Source: Prinia subflava (Eukaryota > Chordata > Aves > Passeriformes > Cisticolidae). Taken from it: a stretch of DNA of 64,000 bases. The notes beneath the pieces are model-generated. The model made no database searches. It was given only the letters and a program-made list of their open reading frames with translations, and had not been told where the DNA came from. Of the stretch, positions 58,279-64,000 are shown piece after piece. Location: the NCBI RefSeq assembly GCF_021018805.1, contig NC_086259.1, positions 11,035,001 through 11,099,000 of the forward strand, written 5' to 3'. The position numbers and the translations under genes were made by a program. The stretch's first letter is position 1. The number at the start of each line of letters is the position of its first letter.

Positions 58279-60868
58279 GACCCGCCGTCCCCCTCACCCT
58301 CAGACTACAGCTGCTGGAGAAGCAATCAAAGCAGAAAGGACTTGGAACAATTGGAACAGTCATTTATTCCCTAATTTTGTTTTGAAAATATTTACACTGA
58401 GGTGAACATTAGATAAACTTGCTTATAGTTACCTAAAGGGTGTTTAGTATGGTCAAGTCTCCTCATCTTCTTGTATCAGGGTAAGCGTGAGCAAGGTTGC
58501 TCTATTTAAAACAGTCTGGGTACTGAGACTGTATCAGAACATTAGTCTGACAAATAAAAACCAACCGTGGCATATTAATTTCAGAGAAATTATGAAAATG
58601 AGGCAGAAACCCAAATCAAAGAACTCGAGCACTGGCTGACACAGAAGGAAATGCAACTTGCTTGGTGAAATTGCCTCCAAATCCAGATGTTAATGGTGTT
58701 CTAGGCCTGAGCCACGGCTTTTGTGGGCCCAAGGCTGATGGCTGCTAATCGGACCCAGATGTTTTCAACACTAAGTTTTCTGTCAAGGGACATGACAGGC
58801 TTTTCAGTCTACTGTAAATCACTTCAATTGCTGTAATGTTTAAGGTAGGCCAGAGCCAAGCTTGTTCAGTACATACTTATTGGGCACTGTTTCTGCTGTG
58901 GTTGGACCTGTGTAAGCAGGGCTCCTGTGCTCCTCTCCCCAGTATGGCCCTGGCTCCTGTCCAGCCTCCCCTGATCTGTTCCTCCCAAGGACTGGAGGAG
59001 CAGGGAGGCACAGGGCAGGAACATGCAGCTCAGACAGGACAGCTCTCTGGTCTTGACTTGCATCACGTTGTCATAGGACCAACACGGGGAAGTTCTCATG
59101 CTGTAGCAAACTGATGGCTTCCAGCCAGCTTTACCTGACTTTGCCATCCTTAGCCTTTGCAGTTACAGTGCTCCAGGTGACCCCTGGGGACTGGGTTTTC
59201 CAGCAGCTCTCCAGATAGATACCCATGCTCTTGGGAATGGTGATTTTTCCATGACTGAAAAATCAATGTAGCATTTAACTAAAACTGCAGCGCTAATTAA
59301 CTTCTTAGTTATTTGTCCGTGCTTCTTTATATTCCAATTACAACTGTGGCTCAACCCACTTGAGAAAGAGCCTGCTATGTGGCCTGCAAAGAGACTTATT
59401 TTTTCAACTAGAATTAAAGATGGGATTCTTTCCCAGTAATTAAAGATGTGCTGCTGCAAGCTGTGAAAGCAGGCTGTAAACAGCCCACTGTGTGCTAGGG
59501 AGCCTGTGAGCTGAGGCAGGCTCTGCCTGAGCCTTCCAATCCCCCAGATGCAGTCAGACACCCAGTCTGCAAACACTCACTCTTGCTTGACTTGGAAGGA
59601 TCCATTGTCTTCAGGGCCTTTGGAGAGTATCATGGTGACAAGTGTATGAGATCAGATGTTATGCTGTAAATCTGCCTTTAAAAGGGGAAAAAAGAAAGGA
59701 AATAGGAAAACATCAATGTTTTTACATTGAAGTTCCAGCCTAGCAATAGTCAAAGATGTTTTGAATAGCAACAGACAAAGCTGTTTTAATACATTCTGTG
59801 CATTTTCCAACATCTGAATTTCTCTTTAAACTTGTACTAGGTAAATGTTACTCAGTTGCCCTTTTAGAAAACAACAATTTGACTTTTTTCCCCTCTTTGT
59901 ATTCTGACAAATATTGGTCTTGATGAGTGTTAAGGGAGTAAAAATGCTAAACATCAAAGTGCTCATTATCAACCAGCCAGCTGCACTCCCCCCTGCACCT
60001 CCTCATCACACACAGACCTGATCTTTTCTGTGGGGACTGTCTCCCCCAGAGACACAGAACAAGTTCTTCTCTATGCTAACAGTGCACAACATTGTCAAAT
60101 GATGTGTAATGATTTTATAATGTGAACTAATGCCACTAGGGACTGAACTGAGACTTCTGATTTCATTACACTCAGTGCCGAGACTGGTTTGGAATATGAA
60201 TTTGGGGCAAAGATAAAAGGCTATGTTGGTGTCCTTTACCTATCAACCCTTGACCAGTATTATTTGACATGGATCCAGACAAGGATCCCACCTGATGTAT
60301 CTCAGGAGAAAATATTTGTGATTTATGTATGTTTCTATCAAAAACTGTGGGTGCTAATAAGTACCTTTTACATCTTTGTGGCATGATTGAAATCTTGGCC
60401 TAAGTCAGAAGAAACTTCATCTCTGTGTCAGTGTCAGCCCTTGGCTGGCCAAGACGATGTTCCTAAAAGCTGCTGTTGGTCTGCAGTTTTGTGTTATAAC
60501 ACTTAAAGGTGAGATTTCGTTCTTTCAGTTTGTTTGCAATTAAAATAGATGTATTAGTTTACCTTTAATTTATAGGTAGTTTCAGAAACACACAGGCAAC
60601 ACATGTATTTACACTATGCACTAGATTTATGGTCTATTTTGTTGAATAAAACCTTTTTATACAGTGACAGAAACATAACTACAGTAGCAAATGTTGCTCC
60701 TTTACTTATTATTATCTGTTACCATGAAGCCTAGGATACCTGTCTGATTTAAGTTATTTCATCTTTCTCTGTCCCAGGAGACTGTGAAAAATAGAAGAAA
60801 ATTCCATGACAATTTTCTCTAGAATGGATAATAAGGGAATTAGCTTCCTTCTTCATTCTGATGTAAGG
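58279..60868. other. Unique non-coding sequence
   Basis: Frames up to 137 codons (59576-59163 minus), unrecognised. The stretch 59265-59445 (cgctaattaacttc, ttccaattacaac, gaattaaagatgg) is motif-rich and may be a small conserved element. No mobile element recognised. Confidence 0.42.
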
Positions 60869-60896
60869 AAAAAAAAAAAAAAAAACAAAAAAACAA
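60869..60896. repeat. Poly(A) tract, 17 nt plus interrupted tail
   Basis: Seventeen A (60869-60885), then caaaaaaacaaac. It could be an old poly(A) tail on the plus strand, but no AATAAA signal or recognisable retrocopy precedes it. Confidence 0.9.
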
Positions 60897-62265
60897 ACCC
60901 CCAGACTCTCTGTCAAATTCTCATCTACTGTAAGTATGTCTGGTTCTATTGTTTTCAAGAGAGTTTATCCCATTTGTACCAGGAGAAAATGTAGGCCATG
61001 CTAGTGACAGCAGGGAAATGAACACCCTGAGTCTCCAGCTAATTTTCAAATGTAATCTACCTGCTAATGTGTGATATGGGAACTAAGTGTCCTTTATATA
61101 CTCTTAAAGCACTTCAGATGCAAGAGGGATAGAAACTAATCCACCTTCAAAGGTAATTATATTGGGAATTACACTACTTCATGCAGTAAACTGTATTCAG
61201 TACCCTGCCCTTTTTTTCCAGCTCTACATCATTGCCCCTATTTTAGATATGAGTAAAAGTTAATCATAAGTCAATTAAATTCAATATGTGAAATGGAAAA
61301 GAGAATCCTTTCAAAGATGTAAAAGCATCTAAAATATAATTGTGATTAAGCTTGTTTCGTCTTGTGCTTATTCGTACTGGACAAATGATTTACGTCATCT
61401 AATATATTTAAACTATCTTGGTTGTAGGGGTCACAGCCACTGTGAGATGGGAGGAAAGACAATACTAATCAAAAGTAAACCATGCCACTTTTTTTCTCTA
61501 GTGCCGCTAATCTTAATTGAATCAATCTCGTGGCATATGTTGACAGTGAAAGATTACTCAGACCTGGGAGGCCAAGCTGGACAGAGCTCCCAGAATAAGT
61601 AAAAAAAAAAAAAAATTCTTCCTTAATCATTAATTTGTTCATTCTCTCCCATTTGCTTCCATTCTTCAATGTCTTAGAAGATGTACCCCACGCAACCTTC
61701 CTCTTTAGCAATCATTTCCAAGTGTTCCTCTCAATAAGCTCGTGTGCTTTTGAAGAAACTAATTTGCCTGAGATGAATACAGCAGAGATGCTTTTTTTTT
61801 AAAAAGAAATATAGTTGGATTTTATAGAATTGAGCATTTTGTGAAAAAGGATGGCATTTCTAATGAATTATAACAAAATCAAGTTAATTTTGGAACTGAA
61901 ATATGTCCTGTTAGAGAATATTAGGTAAATCCTACTTGGCCTTGGACAGAGTTAAGAAGTGGTTTATAACCTATTCATGAATTCACAATAGCCCTTGTCC
62001 TGTGAAAATAAGGCAAAGAGGTGAAAATCCTTTGAAGTTCATGGTAAAACTAGAGAACTTTCTACAGGCAACCTAAGGATTCCACTAAGCTGTAATCATA
62101 ACAACCAATAGATAGTAATCAGATTAACATTTCCTCCAGGATTTTACTGAATTTGGTACTGTTTGAATGACACTGTTGACTGTTATTTTAATTTTATTAT
62201 TATTTTGTTGCTACTGAACAAAACTATGCCCATACTTGTGTGTCCTTCCCCAGCTTCCCACCATT
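60897..62265. other. Unique sequence with a motif-rich patch and A15
   Basis: TTACGTCA, a CREB/ATF-type site, lies at 61390-61397 within a motif-rich patch (61340-61570) that also has ctaatcttaattgaatcaatc. A 15-nt A run follows at 61601-61615. Frames of 86 codons or fewer are unrecognised. Confidence 0.4.
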
Positions 62266-62311
62266 TAATATATATATATATATTTATATAGATATACACA
62301 TATATATATAC
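62266..62311. repeat. Imperfect (TA)n tract
   Basis: Alternating TA with a few interruptions (tatttatatagatatacaca) over about 46 bp. Simple repeat that could extrude or melt easily. No gene. Confidence 0.92.
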
Positions 62312-64000
62312 TGCCTTATAGGTTTGTCAGCATTGCAAAGTTACTTAAATAAATTTGTTAATTCATAAGATTGAGGAAGACACTTAGTGGATGAGCTAGG
62401 ATTTCTGATCAGGCCTTTATAACTGCAAATGTTTGTGTTTGTGTTTGTAGAGTTATGAACGTGAAAATCTTAGAAACCTAAGACCTTAAATGAAATCTGA
62501 AAGGATAGAAACATCCTTGCAGAATCAGGACTTTAAAGGCTACATTGAAGGCTCTCTAGAGATAAGGCTAGATTAAATCTATTCCTTCTAACAAATAGTT
62601 TTAATTAAATAATGTTGGTAGGTGTGAAGTTAAGGTTTTGATGAACAACACTGTTCATATTTTGTGTAATCCATTATGAGCCCATATAATTTAAAACATT
62701 GCTATGTTATGCATTAATAAGACTCATATGCAATTAGATGGTATTTGATGATGAAAAGTAGAGTTTCTGGTGAGGTGCAATAAAATCTCTAACACAGTAG
62801 CAAAACCTTGCTAGAGATGTAATGGTTTGGGCTGACTATATATTGTCTACACAAAATTTAAATATAAGAGTGTGAAAATAACATCCACTCATTTTCCCAA
62901 TACATTTATTCTGTTATAAAGTAACTCAATTTTATTATTCCATTGGATTTGGGTATGTGCAGACAGAATTAGTCCCTTAAGAGCCACAGATGTTTAGGTC
63001 ATTTCTCAGGGATTGATTGCACTTTACAACTTGAACTTCTTCCCAAAGCAAGGAAGTCACTTTCAACGTCTTATCCTGGCATTGAAAAAAACAGATCAAA
63101 TATATTTCTCAAAAAAGGAAAAATCCTTTATGTTTTAGTAGCCTAAATCAATATCACTTGAAAAATTACCCAAGAAATTAAATAAGAAACCCCCAACCTT
63201 TCAAATAACAAATAATTTCATCCATATTTAAAATCAAGAGAGTATATTTGGTAAAGTTTCTGCCTCAAGCCTACCCTCTTTAAAAGTGCCATCTTGTTTT
63301 ATTTTGATGTATATCTTTATAGCAGAATAATTAGCATTTTACAAATCAGTGATGGTGAAGTTGTTCACATTATTGTGAGGGCAATAAATCCACATGCACA
63401 TAGTTTTGTATTATAGAGATCATTTAAGTGAGTGTAATTTTAACATTTTGATGACAGTTTTAGGATCCTACCAAGCAGTGATAAAGCTAGCAGTTATACT
63501 ATGTGATAATTCTGCCTTTCATTATGATCCAGTTTCTCCATACTAAATCAGGCCAAGATGCAAGCTATTACCCTTGGGCAAAATTCACTCATTATGCATG
63601 TATGTTATTTCTAAAATTATTGATACCACTTTTCATAATAGTTATTTTTCATTAATTAGCTTTTGCAGCTATATTAGTATTTACGATATGTTTATTAGTC
63701 TTGAGTTTTTCTTGAATAATAAATACAATCTCAGAGCTTCTTTTAGTTTCTCAAAGTTGAAAGCTCTCATCAGTTTGGATGCTGTAAGGCCACAGTGCAG
63801 TTGTGAAGCACTGATTCAAGCTGTGTTTAAGGAAAGCATTAGAAGGAGGGTAATGAATGTCCTGTGCACCACTGCAGTTAAAGACACTGCCCAGAAACCT
63901 TTGTTTGCCATAAGGAAAGTAAGAAATGAAGCTGATTACATTTCATGAGTGTGAGCTTGGTACCAGGTTTGTCATCTTCCCTTATGCAAAGTGTGCAGGT
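62312..64000. other. Unique non-coding sequence to window end
   Basis: A short GTTTGT triplication near 62429-62448. The longest frame is 63574-63948 (124 codons) on the plus strand, rich in Ile, Ser and Phe at first and basic later, with no recognised family and no splice context. AT content is high. No repeat family or RNA gene seen. Confidence 0.43.

Overview
This window reads as non-coding DNA from a vertebrate nuclear genome, most likely a bird and possibly a songbird. The grounds are: no long open reading frame outside simple repeats; AT-rich unique sequence with CpG depletion broken by a few short CpG-dense patches; frequent G/T- or A/C-rich low-complexity strings of the ggtttgtttggggtttttt kind; long mononucleotide T tracts; and very few recognisable interspersed repeats (I saw no CR1 3' end with its ATTCTATG-type repeats). 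The species assignment is inference. No protein-coding exon could be recognised on either strand, so the window is probably a gene desert or the inside of a very large intron. No rRNA or tRNA gene, known microRNA, CRISPR array, operon or bacterial signal was seen.

Layout. 1-760 is G/C-rich with a degenerate G-rich tandem repeat. 760-38160 is mostly AT-rich unique DNA. It contains homeodomain-, POU- and forkhead-motif-dense blocks that look like conserved non-coding elements (about 1.6-2.3, 9.73-10.08, 12.0-13.4, 15.9-16.3, 26.5-26.96, 28.3-28.8, 31.0-31.26 and 32.3-32.4 kb). It also contains a (TTTTA)n array, a (CAAAAAA)n array, several long T tracts, an LTR-like segment near 30.5-30.9 kb, and a few splice-site-bounded candidates for non-coding exons.

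38168-39369 is a 1.2-kb minisatellite of a 16-bp G/T-rich unit. Because 16 is not a multiple of 3 and the unit lacks stops, it creates spurious open frames of up to 482 codons. 39.4-52.9 kb is again unique sequence, with a nested hairpin at 43983-44030, further conserved-looking blocks (46.8-47.3 and 49.2-50.56 kb) and a CpG-dense patch near 49.0 kb.

52972-55100 is the most unusual part. A 1.3-kb GT-rich minisatellite with about 35 copies of a GGGCAGTGTCCC core runs straight into a CpG-dense, forkhead-motif-bearing segment. That is followed by a 17-copy 18-bp minisatellite with G-quadruplex potential, then a GATA-motif segment. Tandem arrays therefore bracket what looks like a regulatory module.

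55.1-64 kb is unique DNA with a GC patch at 57.7 kb, a conserved-looking block at 57.95-58.28 kb carrying three nuclear-receptor half-sites in DR1 spacing, and a (TA)n tract. The working picture is a regulatory landscape whose target gene lies outside the window. I could not name the target. All conserved-element calls rest on motif density and need alignment to other genomes.
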